The position numbers were made by a program, and so were the translations under genes. Positions 16,372 to 24,890 of a stretch of DNA of 64,000 bases are shown here, in pieces (the first letter of the stretch is position 1; each line of letters begins with the position of its first letter). The notes under the pieces are model-generated. The model was not told the origin of the DNA. It searched no databases and saw only the letters and a list, made by a program, of their open reading frames with translations. The DNA comes from CBDCMJ01 sp965218875 (GTDB lineage Bacteria; Chloroflexota; Dehalococcoidia; Lucifugimonadales; UBA3495), in assembly GCA_965218875.1 (NCBI GenBank), contig OZ244707.1:186001-250000 (forward strand). Reading direction: 5' to 3'.

Positions 16372-17553
16372 ATGGTGCGGTTTCTGACAGCGGGAGAGTC
16401 CCACGGCGAGGGACTGGTCATAATCGTTGAGGGAGTCCCCGCGGGGCTGACCATCAGCGAAGAGTATATAGCCGGTCACCTGGCCCGGCGGCAAAAGGGC
16501 TACGGGCGCGGCGGACGCATGCTCATCGAGCAGGACCGGGCCCACATTATGTCCGGCGTGCGCCACGGCCGCACTCTGGGCAGCCCCATCGGAATGACCC
16601 TGCAAAACCAGGACTGGCCCAACTGGCAGAGCACCATGTCCGTGACCCCCGTAGAGAACCCCAACGCTGACAGCAGAGGCCAGCGCATTACCCGCCTCCG
16701 GCCCGGCCACGCGGACCTGGCGGGAGCGATGAAATACGGGTTCGACGACGTGCGGGACGTGCTGGAGCGGGCCAGCGCCCGGGAGACCGCGGCCAGGGTG
16801 GCGGCGGGCGCGGTGGCCCTGCGGTTTCTCGAAGAGTTCGACATCCAGCTCCGCAGTCACGTGGTGTCCATAGCCGGGGTGCGGGCCAACCCGCCGGAAG
16901 CCATAGACTGGCAGGCGGTGGAAGAGTCCCCGGTGCGCTGCGCCGATCCGGTGGCCGCCACCAAAATGATGGCGGAGATCGACGCGGCCAAGGAGGCCGG
17001 CGACACGGTGGGCGGGACGGTGGAGGTCATCGCGGAGAACGTTCCCATCGGCCTTGGCTCTCACGTTCACTGGGACCGCAAGCTTGACAGCCGCATTGCC
17101 CAGGCGCTTATGTCCATCAACGCCGTCAAGGCGGTATCCATAGGCCCCGGCTCGGAAACGGCAGACCTGCGGGGGTCTCAGGTGCAGGACGTCATCGAGC
17201 CGGTCACCAACCCGGACCGGCCGTGGCAGCGCAAGACCAACCAGCTAGGCGGGACCGAGGGTGGCATGTCCAACGGAATGCCCCTGGTGTCCCGTTTTGC
17301 CATCAAGCCCATTGCCACCATGGTCAACCCTTTGCCCTCCGTGGACCTCGACTCCGGGGACCTGGTCCAAGCCCACTATGAGCGGTCCGACGTGTGCCAG
17401 GCGCCTCCGGCCGGCGTCATCGGCGAGTCCATGGTCGCGTTGGTGTTGATGGATGCGTTCATGGAGAAATTTGGGGGCGACTCGATCCAAGAGACGCGCC
17501 GCAACTATGACGGCTACCTGAAGACCGTGGGCCCGCGCCGGACGTATCAATAG
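16372..17553 (+). CDS. aroC: Chorismate synthase
   Basis: 393 residues; removes phosphate from EPSP to form chorismate using reduced FMN. Signatures are MVRFLTAGESHGEGL at the start, GRGGRMLIEQD, RHGRTLGSPIGM, RLRPGHADLAGAMKYG and the Arg/Ser-rich RASARETAARVAAGAVA; the C-terminal EGGMSNGMP is also present. The ATG at 16372 is chosen because the N-terminal signature begins there; an in-frame extension upstream overlaps aroE and is rejected. No terminator is obvious in the ~130 bp before the convergent permease gene. Confidence 0.97.
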   Translation: MVRFLTAGESHGEGLVIIVEGVPAGLTISEEYIAGHLARRQKGYGRGGRMLIEQDRAHIMSGVRHGRTLGSPIGMTLQNQDWPNWQSTMSVTPVENPNADSRGQRITRLRPGHADLAGAMKYGFDDVRDVLERASARETAARVAAGAVALRFLEEFDIQLRSHVVSIAGVRANPPEAIDWQAVEESPVRCADPVAATKMMAEIDAAKEAGDTVGGTVEVIAENVPIGLGSHVHWDRKLDSRIAQALMSINAVKAVSIGPGSETADLRGSQVQDVIEPVTNPDRPWQRKTNQLGGTEGGMSNGMPLVSRFAIKPIATMVNPLPSVDLDSGDLVQAHYERSDVCQAPPAGVIGESMVALVLMDAFMEKFGGDSIQETRRNYDGYLKTVGPRRTYQ

Positions 17554-17683
17554 GGCACGGCGGCATCAACTGGGCTTTCCTGCGTTCCAGCCACTACGCA
17601 CTCGCGCCTCTAGAGTTTTAGTCCCGGTGAGAATCGGCGGGGCCTGGGCATAGCCACTTCTTGGGCGGCAGCGGGACGATTTC

Positions 17684-18733
17684 TTAGGCCTGCCGGGGCC
17701 CGGGGCCCCTAAGCCGCTCCAGCAAATTCGTCAGGTGCCGACGGACGTCCGGTATTGGGAAGGGCACCGTGCCGGACAGCAGCGAGCCTATGGCCACCGC
17801 CCCAAGGATGACCCCCCCGCTGCTCAGCGGGAAATGCGCCCACCAGGGCACCCCACCCCACAGCAGGCCGTTGCGGAGGACGCCGACAATCAGGGTGCCG
17901 GCGATGGTCCCTTGGACAGTCCCAAAGCCTCCGGCGAAGGATGCGCCCCCGATCAGAACGGCGCCGATGCTGTCCAGCAACGTGGGGCCCTGGGTGAGCA
18001 GCGTCGCCCCCACCCGCTCGGCCGATGAGATATCCGATATCCGTATGAGGGCAGCCAGGCCGCTAAACAGCGCACAAATGACGTAGGTGGCGATGCGAAT
18101 GCGGTCGACGTTGACCCCGGAGAACCGGGCCGCCCTGGGACTGGCCCCGGCAGCGTACACGTGGCGGCCGAATACCGTGAAGTTCAGGAGGATGATCGAG
18201 CCAAGGAAAGCGCCCATGGCGATAATAATCCGCACCGGAAACACCCCCACCGACCCATTACCCAGGGTGCCGAAGAACTCATCCGGTGGGTCGGCCTGAA
18301 GGCTCAATTGATAAATCGAGCCGCCGCGGCCTATCCAAGCGGTCAAGCCGTTGAATGCGTACGACGAGGCGAGGGTGGCAACGAAAGACGGGATCCTGCC
18401 CTTGGTGACCAACAAGCCGTTGATCAGTCCCAGCCCGGCGGCATAGAAAAAGGCGATGGTGAGGGCCCCCTGGGAGCTCATTCCATCCTCAAAGAGGCGC
18501 CCGAACACCATTCCCGTTCCGGACCCTATGGTGATCACCGACAAGTCAATGCCGCCGCCAAGAAACACGAAGGTTTGACCCAGGGCGTAGAGGCCGGTGA
18601 CTGACACGCTCCGGGCGATGTTGAGGAAGTTGTCCGTTGTATGAAATAAGTCCTCGTTCAGAGAGAAATAGAGTATTAGGACGGCCAGGAATACCCAGGG
18701 GTAATAGCTTCGAAACCGTCTTAACGCCATCAT
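17684..18733 (-). CDS. RbsC-type sugar ABC transporter permease
   Basis: 349 residues with about nine hydrophobic segments. It has the branched-chain/ribose permease family pattern: GLYALGQTFVFLGGGIDLSVITIG (the conserved GGIDLS region), a GxxxGxxxGLLV loop (LGLINGLLVTKGRIPSFVATLAS), and GAVLIGGASFAGGFGTVQGTIAGTL. It is the downstream partner of the permease at 18866-19897, 132 bp away on the same strand. Two different RbsC permeases typically heterodimerise with an RbsA-type ATPase and a periplasmic sugar-binding protein. Neither gene is present, so the partners are lost, encoded elsewhere, or the locus is decaying. The substrate cannot be inferred. Confidence 0.88.
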   Translation of the reverse strand: MMALRRFRSYYPWVFLAVLILYFSLNEDLFHTTDNFLNIARSVSVTGLYALGQTFVFLGGGIDLSVITIGSGTGMVFGRLFEDGMSSQGALTIAFFYAAGLGLINGLLVTKGRIPSFVATLASSYAFNGLTAWIGRGGSIYQLSLQADPPDEFFGTLGNGSVGVFPVRIIIAMGAFLGSIILLNFTVFGRHVYAAGASPRAARFSGVNVDRIRIATYVICALFSGLAALIRISDISSAERVGATLLTQGPTLLDSIGAVLIGGASFAGGFGTVQGTIAGTLIVGVLRNGLLWGGVPWWAHFPLSSGGVILGAVAIGSLLSGTVPFPIPDVRRHLTNLLERLRGPGPRQA

Positions 18734-18865
18734 GGCCGGCCAGCCCCCCCAGGCCGCTTCTCCCCGACGGCATCCGTTCCCTCAAGCCTCGCCGCCAAGC
18801 CTTTCCCCAGTAAAGACACGGCGCGGCCTGGGGTGCTCACCACGGCTAACATTAGTCCCACCCCC

Positions 18866-19897
18866 TCACGCACTAGCCGCGAACCGGCCGCGCCCTCGCC
18901 GCCGGAGGTTGGCGTCCACCCAGAGGACGACTAGGAACATCCCCGCCCGGACCAGGAACTGGTCGCCCAGCTGGACATTCAGGTGGCTAAAACCGTTGAA
19001 GAGAATCTGCAAAAGCAGCACGGCCAGCGTAGTCCCCAACACGGACCCGTACCCGCCGAAGAGGCTGGCGCCGCCGATGAGCGCGGCCGTGATTGCCTCG
19101 AACTCAAACCCCACGCCCGCGGATGGCAGCGAACCCTGCAAGCGGGCCGTCAGGGCCGCCCCGGCCAACGCCGCGCAGAAGCCCGAAATCATGAAGGCCA
19201 GGATCCGTATCCGGCTGGGTGTGACCCCTGCGTCGAAAGCCGCGCGTTCATTCCCTCCCACGGCGAAGAACCAGAGACCCAGCTTGCTGTGGGAAAGAAC
19301 GTAGTAGGCCAGCAGGACTATGCCGATCAAAAAGTAAAATGCGGCCGGGACGCTGCCTATCGACTCCCCTCTGCCTAACCAATTCAGTGAGTCGTTGCCC
19401 AAGTGTACGCTCTGGGCGGTCCCAAAGAACTCATACTGGATCCTGAATGTGCCTACCCGGAACAACCCCATCGTCCCCAGGGTGATGATGAAGGAGGGAA
19501 CGCGCAAGCCGGTCACCAGGACGCCGTTGACGAGCCCCAAGAGCATGCCTGTCACGGCCACCACGAGGATGGCCAGGGGAGTGGGGAGGCCCGCAACGGC
19601 GATAAGCCCTCCCGTGACCGCCCCACAAAAGCCCATGATGGCGCCCACGGATAGATCGATGACGCCGCTGATAAGCCCGAAAGCGACACCGATGGAGACA
19701 AAACCCAGGGTGGTGATGGGAAAGAGCAGGTTCTTGAGATTCTGGGGGTTGCGAAACGAGTCTTCGGAAAGGGTTACAAAGAGGAATAAGCCCACCACGC
19801 CCAGGAGCAAGAGCCCCTCGTGGCTTAGGAAGAACGCGGGCACCCTGATCCTGCCTGTCGGCAGCCTCACCGCCTCAACATACTTCAGCACGAACAT
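18866..19897 (-). CDS. RbsC-type sugar ABC transporter permease
   Basis: 343 residues, same family as the neighbour. Key stretches are FGLISGVIDLSVGAIMGFCGAV (conserved GVIDLS region), LLGLVNGVLVTGLRVPSFIITLG, and TAALIGGASLFGGYGSVLGTTL near the end, with about nine membrane segments. The N-terminus (MFVLKYVEAVRL) has no signal peptide. Immediately upstream, where an RbsA-type ATPase or binding protein would be expected, there is no gene until the MITE at 20210. Confidence 0.88.
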   Translation of the reverse strand: MFVLKYVEAVRLPTGRIRVPAFFLSHEGLLLLGVVGLFLFVTLSEDSFRNPQNLKNLLFPITTLGFVSIGVAFGLISGVIDLSVGAIMGFCGAVTGGLIAVAGLPTPLAILVVAVTGMLLGLVNGVLVTGLRVPSFIITLGTMGLFRVGTFRIQYEFFGTAQSVHLGNDSLNWLGRGESIGSVPAAFYFLIGIVLLAYYVLSHSKLGLWFFAVGGNERAAFDAGVTPSRIRILAFMISGFCAALAGAALTARLQGSLPSAGVGFEFEAITAALIGGASLFGGYGSVLGTTLAVLLLQILFNGFSHLNVQLGDQFLVRAGMFLVVLWVDANLRRRGRGRFAASA

Positions 19898-20209
19898 TCC
19901 GCCCGCTCAGGTCTGCAGTGGGTCAACGTCAACTACCGGGCCCTCCTCATCTACCGTTCTTGGCCGCTTTGGAGCAGGTCAACCGGGACTTCCCGGATGG
20001 CGCGCCGGAGCCTTCACCGGGTCCCCGACGCGACACAGCAATCAGCAACTGTTTGCGTTGGAGGGGGCCTGCCGGCTTTCCGGCCTATCGCGCCCCACCC
20101 GCTAGGGGCGGACCAGACGGCTCGGACCGAGTCCGCCCCCTCTGGTCTGCTCACCATGGCAACCTATTGTAGGGTAAAAGGAGACTCGGGAAAAGAAGGA
20201 GGGCTCCCC
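19898..20209. other. Intergenic region upstream of the permease pair
   Basis: No credible gene. Open frames here are short and proline/arginine-rich shadows. The 8-bp left copy of the MITE target duplication, GGCTCCCC, is at 20202-20209. Confidence 0.5.
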
Positions 20210-20449
20210 CTAAGTGTTCAGAGTTGGGCGGCGGCGAGTATGGGGGAGAACCCGATTGTCGGCGTGAGGGAAGGCCAGGGTTTTTTATTTCAGGGCCATT
20301 GTGAGCCATTCTGGTACATGGGCCTGGGTGGCGGTTGATAGATGCGGCCAGGCGCTAATAGCTGCCGATTAACAGCGTAGAGAGTGGGCACCGGAGAGGG
20401 CAAGTGGGAAGTGTCGTAAGTTGAGGAGGAACCAACTCTGAACAGTTAC
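20210..20449 (+). mobile_element. IS66-like MITE, copy 1
   Basis: 240 bp, no coding capacity. Ends: TAAGTGTTCAGAGTTGG at the left and CCAACTCTGAACAGTTAC at the right, an 18-bp terminal inverted repeat with two mismatches. It is flanked by a perfect 8-bp direct repeat GGCTCCCC (20202-20209 and 20450-20457). The copy at 46057-46295 differs at roughly fifteen positions, mostly in its left half; the right ~100 bp are identical. Ends beginning GTAA and 8-bp duplications are the hallmarks of IS66-family transposition, so an IS66-type transposase elsewhere probably moved it. Confidence 0.88.
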
Positions 20450-20457
20450 GGCTCCCC

Positions 20458-20840
20458 GTATTCGCCAGGAAGCCCTCAGCCAAGGGCCGTGGCCTGGTGC
20501 GGGAGCGGCCTCTTGCCGTGGAGTATCCCAGGCTCGCCCCGTCGCTCCGCGGAACAACGGTGAGCTCCGCATGGCCATATCTATTGCGCTGAGCGGGGCG
20601 GCTGGCGGCTAACTCGTGAGGGACCTGAGCTATTAAACGCCCCCTTCCGAGTTTCCACGCGTAGCTGATATGTGGAGCGGGACCTTCCAGGAAGAAATGC
20701 TCGGGGCCATCGGGATTACCCTCGCCTGACCCCTTTGTAATTCCTCCACATTCCCCATCGCCGTCCCGTGGCCTGCCGTCTCTTTGACTTGTGCTGACGG
20801 TTATAACTTCCGGCGAAAACCCTTCACGCGGGCATATAGT
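20458..20840. other. Gene-free stretch between the MITE and hicA
   Basis: No gene is supported. An ATG-started extension of hicA from 20784 is possible but adds residues unlike the family. AT-rich boxes (TTGACT at 20784, TATAAC at 20802, TATAAT at 20844) suggest the hicAB promoter lies here, but none of the pairs has ideal spacing. Confidence 0.4.
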
Positions 20841-21044
20841 GTGTATAATATACATATTGACAGCAGGGAAGTAATCCAAAGGCTAGAGCGGGAAGGCTGG
20901 GTGCTTGACCGGGTACGGGGGAGCCATCACCATTTTGTCCACCCCGACAAGCCGGGCAGGGTCACCGTGCCGCATCCCAGGCGGGACATAGAGATACGCA
21001 CACTAAGGAGCGTTTACCGGCAAGCCGGTTGGACTTGGAGATAA
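20841..21044 (+). CDS. hicA: HicA-family mRNA interferase toxin
   Basis: 67 residues from GTG 20841 (upstream ATG 20784 possible). The body has the compact double-stranded-RNA-binding-like HicA fold: SREVIQRLEREGWVLDRVRG followed by SHHHFVHPDKPGRVTVPHP and RTLRSVYRQAGW. The His of the GSHH motif is the catalytic residue in the family. It cleaves mRNA or tmRNA when free of antitoxin. hicB follows 4 bp later, the usual toxin-antitoxin order. A TATAAT (20844-20849) overlaps the first codons, so the exact start is uncertain. Confidence 0.9.
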   Translation: MYNIHIDSREVIQRLEREGWVLDRVRGSHHHFVHPDKPGRVTVPHPRRDIEIRTLRSVYRQAGWTWR

Positions 21045-21048
21045 GCTG

Positions 21049-21462
21049 ATGCGATTTGCGATTGTTATCCACAAGGACGAGAGGAGCGACTATGGCGTCA
21101 TGGTCCCGGACCTTCCCGGCTGTATCTCGGTCGCTGATACCTTGGATGACGCCTTCGAGTCCGTCAAAGAGGCGGTCCTGCTCCACCTTGAGGGGATGTT
21201 GGACGACGGGGAAGATATTCCTCAAATGAAGTCCATCCAGGAGCATATCAACGGGGAATTCAGCGAAGACTACAAGGGCGGGGTCTGGGGTTACGTGGAC
21301 GTGGACTTGGACGACATTCCAGAAGACGTAATGGCGCGAGTGAACATCACCGTGCCGTCCCGGGTCCTAGCCAAGATTGACCGGCGGGTTAAGCGGGAAG
21401 GTGAGACACGTTCGGCCTTCCTGGTCAAGGCCGCCTTGGAGCATATCTCGACCAAGGCCTGA
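21049..21462 (+). CDS. hicB: HicB-family antitoxin
   Basis: 137 residues. The N-terminal half is the partially degraded RNase-H-like HicB domain (IVIHKDERSDYGVMVPDLPGCISVADTLDDAF, then VKEAVLLHLEGMLDDGEDIP). The C-terminal ~45 residues (ARVNITVPSRVLAKIDRRVKREGETRSAFLVKAAL) form a ribbon-helix-helix DNA-binding domain. It neutralises HicA and probably autoregulates the operon. The pair sits between a MITE and an integrase remnant, in a mobile-element-rich neighbourhood. Confidence 0.92.
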   Translation: MRFAIVIHKDERSDYGVMVPDLPGCISVADTLDDAFESVKEAVLLHLEGMLDDGEDIPQMKSIQEHINGEFSEDYKGGVWGYVDVDLDDIPEDVMARVNITVPSRVLAKIDRRVKREGETRSAFLVKAALEHISTKA

Positions 21463-21465
21463 GGG

Positions 21466-21552
21466 TGAGTGCGGCCGACCGAGGGCGTCCCGGGGGACCT
21501 CGTAGGTGACTTCCCAGGGGCCCGGCCTGCGCTGTCGGATGCGGCCTTTCAT
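21466..21552 (-). pseudogene. Tyrosine integrase N-terminal fragment
   Basis: From ATG 21552 the minus strand encodes MKGRIRQRRPGPWEV then TYEVPRDALGRP, the start of an arm-type DNA-binding domain of tyrosine recombinases (usual pattern MKGxIRxRxxGxWxxxxxxxRDxxGRR). The similarity ends after about 30 codons, where the frame runs into the antisense of hicB. Its ATG overlaps the stop of the upstream 75-residue gene (ATGA), an arrangement typical of a coupled integrase. It is the residue of an integrated element near tRNA-Gly. Confidence 0.65.
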
Positions 21553-21776
21553 GCCCGATCCTTTAACGTCACATACTCGCCCAACTTGGCCCCCTTAGAG
21601 ACTTCGGTTGCATAGCTAACACCTATCCCGGATCGCCGCACAACTTCTGGGATACCCAGCCTTGGGAGGGCGTCGGCGCACTCGATCCCGAACAGATGGA
21701 TGGTGACTACCTTCTTGCCGTATGGAGCACTACGGTACGCTGTTCTGAGCAGAGAAGCAGCTTCGTCTGTCGTCAT
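21549..21776 (-). CDS. Small conserved protein coupled to an integrase
   Basis: 75 residues: MTTDEAASLLRTAYRSAP, then YGKKVVTIHLFGIEC, RLGIPEVVRRSGIG and EVSKGAKLGEYVTL. The second half has the spacing of a helix-turn-helix (PEVVRRSGIG…SYATEVSKG). Its stop overlaps the start of an integrase fragment by 4 bp, so it was probably translated with an integrase and may be an excisionase-like or regulatory partner. I do not recognise the family with certainty. With the integrase truncated it may be a relic. Confidence 0.6.
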   Translation of the reverse strand: MTTDEAASLLRTAYRSAPYGKKVVTIHLFGIECADALPRLGIPEVVRRSGIGVSYATEVSKGAKLGEYVTLKDRA

Positions 21777-22018
21777 ACCTTAGCTCCCAGCCCTGGAAGT
21801 CCTCGTAGCGCGTGACGGCGCCGGGGAGTTAAGTAGGGGCCACTTGTCCCGTTCCGGTTCACGGGGGGAAGTCGTAAAGTTCGCCGTCAATGTAAATGGT
21901 GACCGCAATGAACAACCCGAGCCCTAGAAGGCCTGCCCGCACCACTTCACTTCCCGGAAGATGACCATGGATTGTTCCAGTTCAACCGGCTCATATGCCG
22001 GATTGTCACTATTGGAGT

Positions 22019-22093
<75 letters not shown>

Positions 22094-22345
22094 TTTCGTG
22101 CGGTGGCCTAACCGGGCGCCGATGGGGTTGGGTGGGCGTGGGACCGGGGCCCCGTGCTTGGAGCCCCGCCGCCGGTGGGGCAGGACCGGTAGGCGTGGCA
22201 TTTAGTATACACGATGCCGGGCGCTGGCTGTCTAGGCCCCGGCACGGCAGCAGAGGACTGGTGGTTCCGACACGCGGCGACGGGCGTGGACGTGGTGGAG
22301 GCGGCCCTACCCGCCGCAAGTTGAGGGCCCGTCAGACGGGCGTGT

Positions 22346-24655
22346 TCAGACGGACGAATTCAGGGCCCGCCAGATTTTCTCGGGGGTCAGCGGCGTGTCG
22401 ACGTGCCTGACCCCGGCGCTCCGCAACGCGTCCATCACCGCGTTGGCCACGGCCGCCGGCGCGGCCACGGTGGGAAGCTCCCCCACGCCCTTGACCCCCA
22501 GCGGGTTGGTTGGGGACGGCGTTTCCATCGTCTCCAGCACCATGTCCGGCATGCCCTCCGCGACCGGGAGGGCGTAGTCCAACAGGCTGCCGGTTACCGG
22601 CTGGCCGTCCTGGGAGTAGGCCATGTCTTCGATTAACGCCTGGCCGATGCCCTGGGCGATTCCGCCGTGCATCTGGCCGTCCACCAGCAACGGGTTCAAG
22701 ATGCGGCCGCAGTCGTTGACCGCAACGTACCTGACTATCCTCACGTCTCCCGTCTCCCGGTCCACTTCCACCACCGCCACGTGGGCCCCAAAGCTGAAGG
22801 GGTTGTCCGGCAAAGTGAAGGTCTGCATGAAGTCCAGCCCCGGCGTGGCGCCGGGCGGAAGCTGCTCCTCGCTATAGGCCGCCGCCGCCACCTCGCCGAA
22901 GGCCAGGGAACTAGCCGGGTCCGACCGGTCGTAGACCCGCCCTTCGGCGAAGTCCACGTCGTCATTCGAACAGCCCAGCAGGTGGGAGCCAATGCGGGCC
23001 AGCTTCTCCCGGGCCTCCCTGGCCGCCAGGTACAGGGCGGACCCCCCGGTGACGGTCCCCCGGCTGGCCGCGGTCCCGTGCCCATGGGGAAATACGGAGG
23101 TGTCGCCGTGGTGCAGCCGCACCGCCGCCGGGCTCAGCCCCAACTCCCGAGCCACTATTTGGGCAAAGGCGGTATTGGTGCCCTGGCCGTGGGGAGAGAC
23201 GCCTGTGTAGGCGCTGACCCTCCCTGAGGGGTCCACCTCCAGCCTGGCGCTTTCCACGAGAAAGTCGCCGCGCCCTCCGGAGGCCTTGACCACGGTGGCC
23301 AGACCCACTCCGACGAGAGGGCCGTCCGGGCGGCCTTCCCTGGACCGGGCCCGCCAACCGGCGTAGTCGGCCAGCTCCAATACCCGGTCCAAGCCCTGCT
23401 CGTACCGCCCGGAATCGTAAGTCAGGCCGGTGGGGGTGCGGTGAGGAAATTGGTCCGGTTCGATGAAGTTTCTTCTCCGCACCTCGGCCGGGTCCAGCCC
23501 CAGGTCCCCGGCGATGAGGTCCAGGGTCCTTTCCATGCAGAAGGCGGATTCCGGCCCTCCCGCACCCCGGTAAGGCCCCGTAGGCGGCTTGTTGGTGGTA
23601 ACGCCCAAGACCTCGACGGCCATGGCGGGGGTCTTGTAGGGGCCAACCACCCGCTGCCCGGACAACATGGGAACGGCCGAGGACGCCGTCAGAAAATACG
23701 CTCCCAGGTCCGCCACTATGCGGACCCGCATGCCCAGGATCGCGCCATCGCCGGCTGCCGCGGCCTCCACCTCCACGTGATGGCCGCGGGCGTGAAACGC
23801 CAGCATGTTTTCCTGCCGGTCCTCAACCCACTTGACCGGCCGGCCCAGTTGCAGGGCAAGGTAGGGGACCAGGACTTCCTCCGGGTAGACGCAACCCTTC
23901 TCGCCGAACCCGCCGCCCACCTCCGGAGCGATTACCGTGATCTTGTCTTCGGGCCGGTTGAGAAGCTGGGCAAGCTGGCGCCAGACCTGGTGGGGTTCCT
24001 GGGTGGAGTCCCAGACCACCAAGTGGTCTTCCCGGGACTGGTATTGGGCCACTACGCCCCGGTTTTCCAGGGGGGCCGGGGCCAGCCGCTGCACGTGGTA
24101 GGACTGCCTCACCACGTGGTCGGCTTGGGCGAAGGCGACGTCCAGGTCGCCTCCCTGGTAGCGGAGATGCATGCCCAGGTTGGTCGCCAGGTGAGGATGC
24201 ACCGGGTCCTGGTCCAGGGCCGTCAGGGGGTCAAGGACCGGGGCAAGGGCCGCGTATTCCACGGCCACCAGCTCTGCCGCGTCCCTGGCCGTCGCGGCGT
24301 CCTCGGCCACCACCACCGCCACCGGCTCCCCCACGTAGTTGACTCGCTCCTGGGCCAGGACCGGATGGGTGGTCACGTTCATGGCCACCACGGCCTCGCT
24401 GGGTGGGAAAGGGCGCACCGGCAGGCCGTCCAGCACCCCGTCCACGTCAGGACCGGTCAGCACGGCCAGCACTCCGGGCGCGGCGAGGGCGGCCGAAGTG
24501 TCGACTTGTTGGACCAACGCGCGGGCGTGGGGGCTGCGGACCACCACCGCGTGGGCCATGCCCGGCAGCTTGATGTCGTCCACGAAGGTCCCCATGCCGG
24601 TGACCAGCCTGGGGTCCTCGAACCGTTTCAGTGATTGGCCTTCTTGGGTGATCAT
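22346..24655 (-). CDS. Xanthine dehydrogenase/CO dehydrogenase-type molybdenum-binding subunit
   Basis: 769 residues from the ATG that starts MITQEGQSLKRFEDPRLVTG, the usual family N-terminus; a 16-residue Arg-rich extension upstream is rejected. Molybdopterin signatures include VGEPVAVVVAEDAATARDAA, GGGFGEKGCVYPEE, GPYRGAGGPESAFCMERTLD and the C-terminal GVKGVGELPTVAAPAAVANA. The active-site loop has the AYRGAGR-like form of general xanthine/aldehyde oxidases, not the AYXCSFR motif of true CO dehydrogenase. The FAD and 2Fe-2S subunits that normally accompany it are absent nearby. The substrate is unknown; an aldehyde or N-heterocycle hydroxylase is most likely. Confidence 0.9.
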   Translation of the reverse strand: MITQEGQSLKRFEDPRLVTGMGTFVDDIKLPGMAHAVVVRSPHARALVQQVDTSAALAAPGVLAVLTGPDVDGVLDGLPVRPFPPSEAVVAMNVTTHPVLAQERVNYVGEPVAVVVAEDAATARDAAELVAVEYAALAPVLDPLTALDQDPVHPHLATNLGMHLRYQGGDLDVAFAQADHVVRQSYHVQRLAPAPLENRGVVAQYQSREDHLVVWDSTQEPHQVWRQLAQLLNRPEDKITVIAPEVGGGFGEKGCVYPEEVLVPYLALQLGRPVKWVEDRQENMLAFHARGHHVEVEAAAAGDGAILGMRVRIVADLGAYFLTASSAVPMLSGQRVVGPYKTPAMAVEVLGVTTNKPPTGPYRGAGGPESAFCMERTLDLIAGDLGLDPAEVRRRNFIEPDQFPHRTPTGLTYDSGRYEQGLDRVLELADYAGWRARSREGRPDGPLVGVGLATVVKASGGRGDFLVESARLEVDPSGRVSAYTGVSPHGQGTNTAFAQIVARELGLSPAAVRLHHGDTSVFPHGHGTAASRGTVTGGSALYLAAREAREKLARIGSHLLGCSNDDVDFAEGRVYDRSDPASSLAFGEVAAAAYSEEQLPPGATPGLDFMQTFTLPDNPFSFGAHVAVVEVDRETGDVRIVRYVAVNDCGRILNPLLVDGQMHGGIAQGIGQALIEDMAYSQDGQPVTGSLLDYALPVAEGMPDMVLETMETPSPTNPLGVKGVGELPTVAAPAAVANAVMDALRSAGVRHVDTPLTPEKIWRALNSSV

Positions 24656-24890
24656 GCGCCTTCTCCAGGGCCGTCGCCGGCTCACCGCGGGGCGTCGCCT
24701 CAAGGGTAATTATAACGCCTTGGGGGCCGGGCCATTCCCAAGGCGCGCCGCAACGGATGGACCGTGGGCGCGGCTGCCCCTTCCCCGCTCCCTCGGACAT
24801 CATGGGTGACCTTTCCCCCTAAACGGCCGACTCGCCGGTGTGCTAGCATGTCCACAGGCCTCACGATCACCCGTATCAGGCGGCCGCGCT

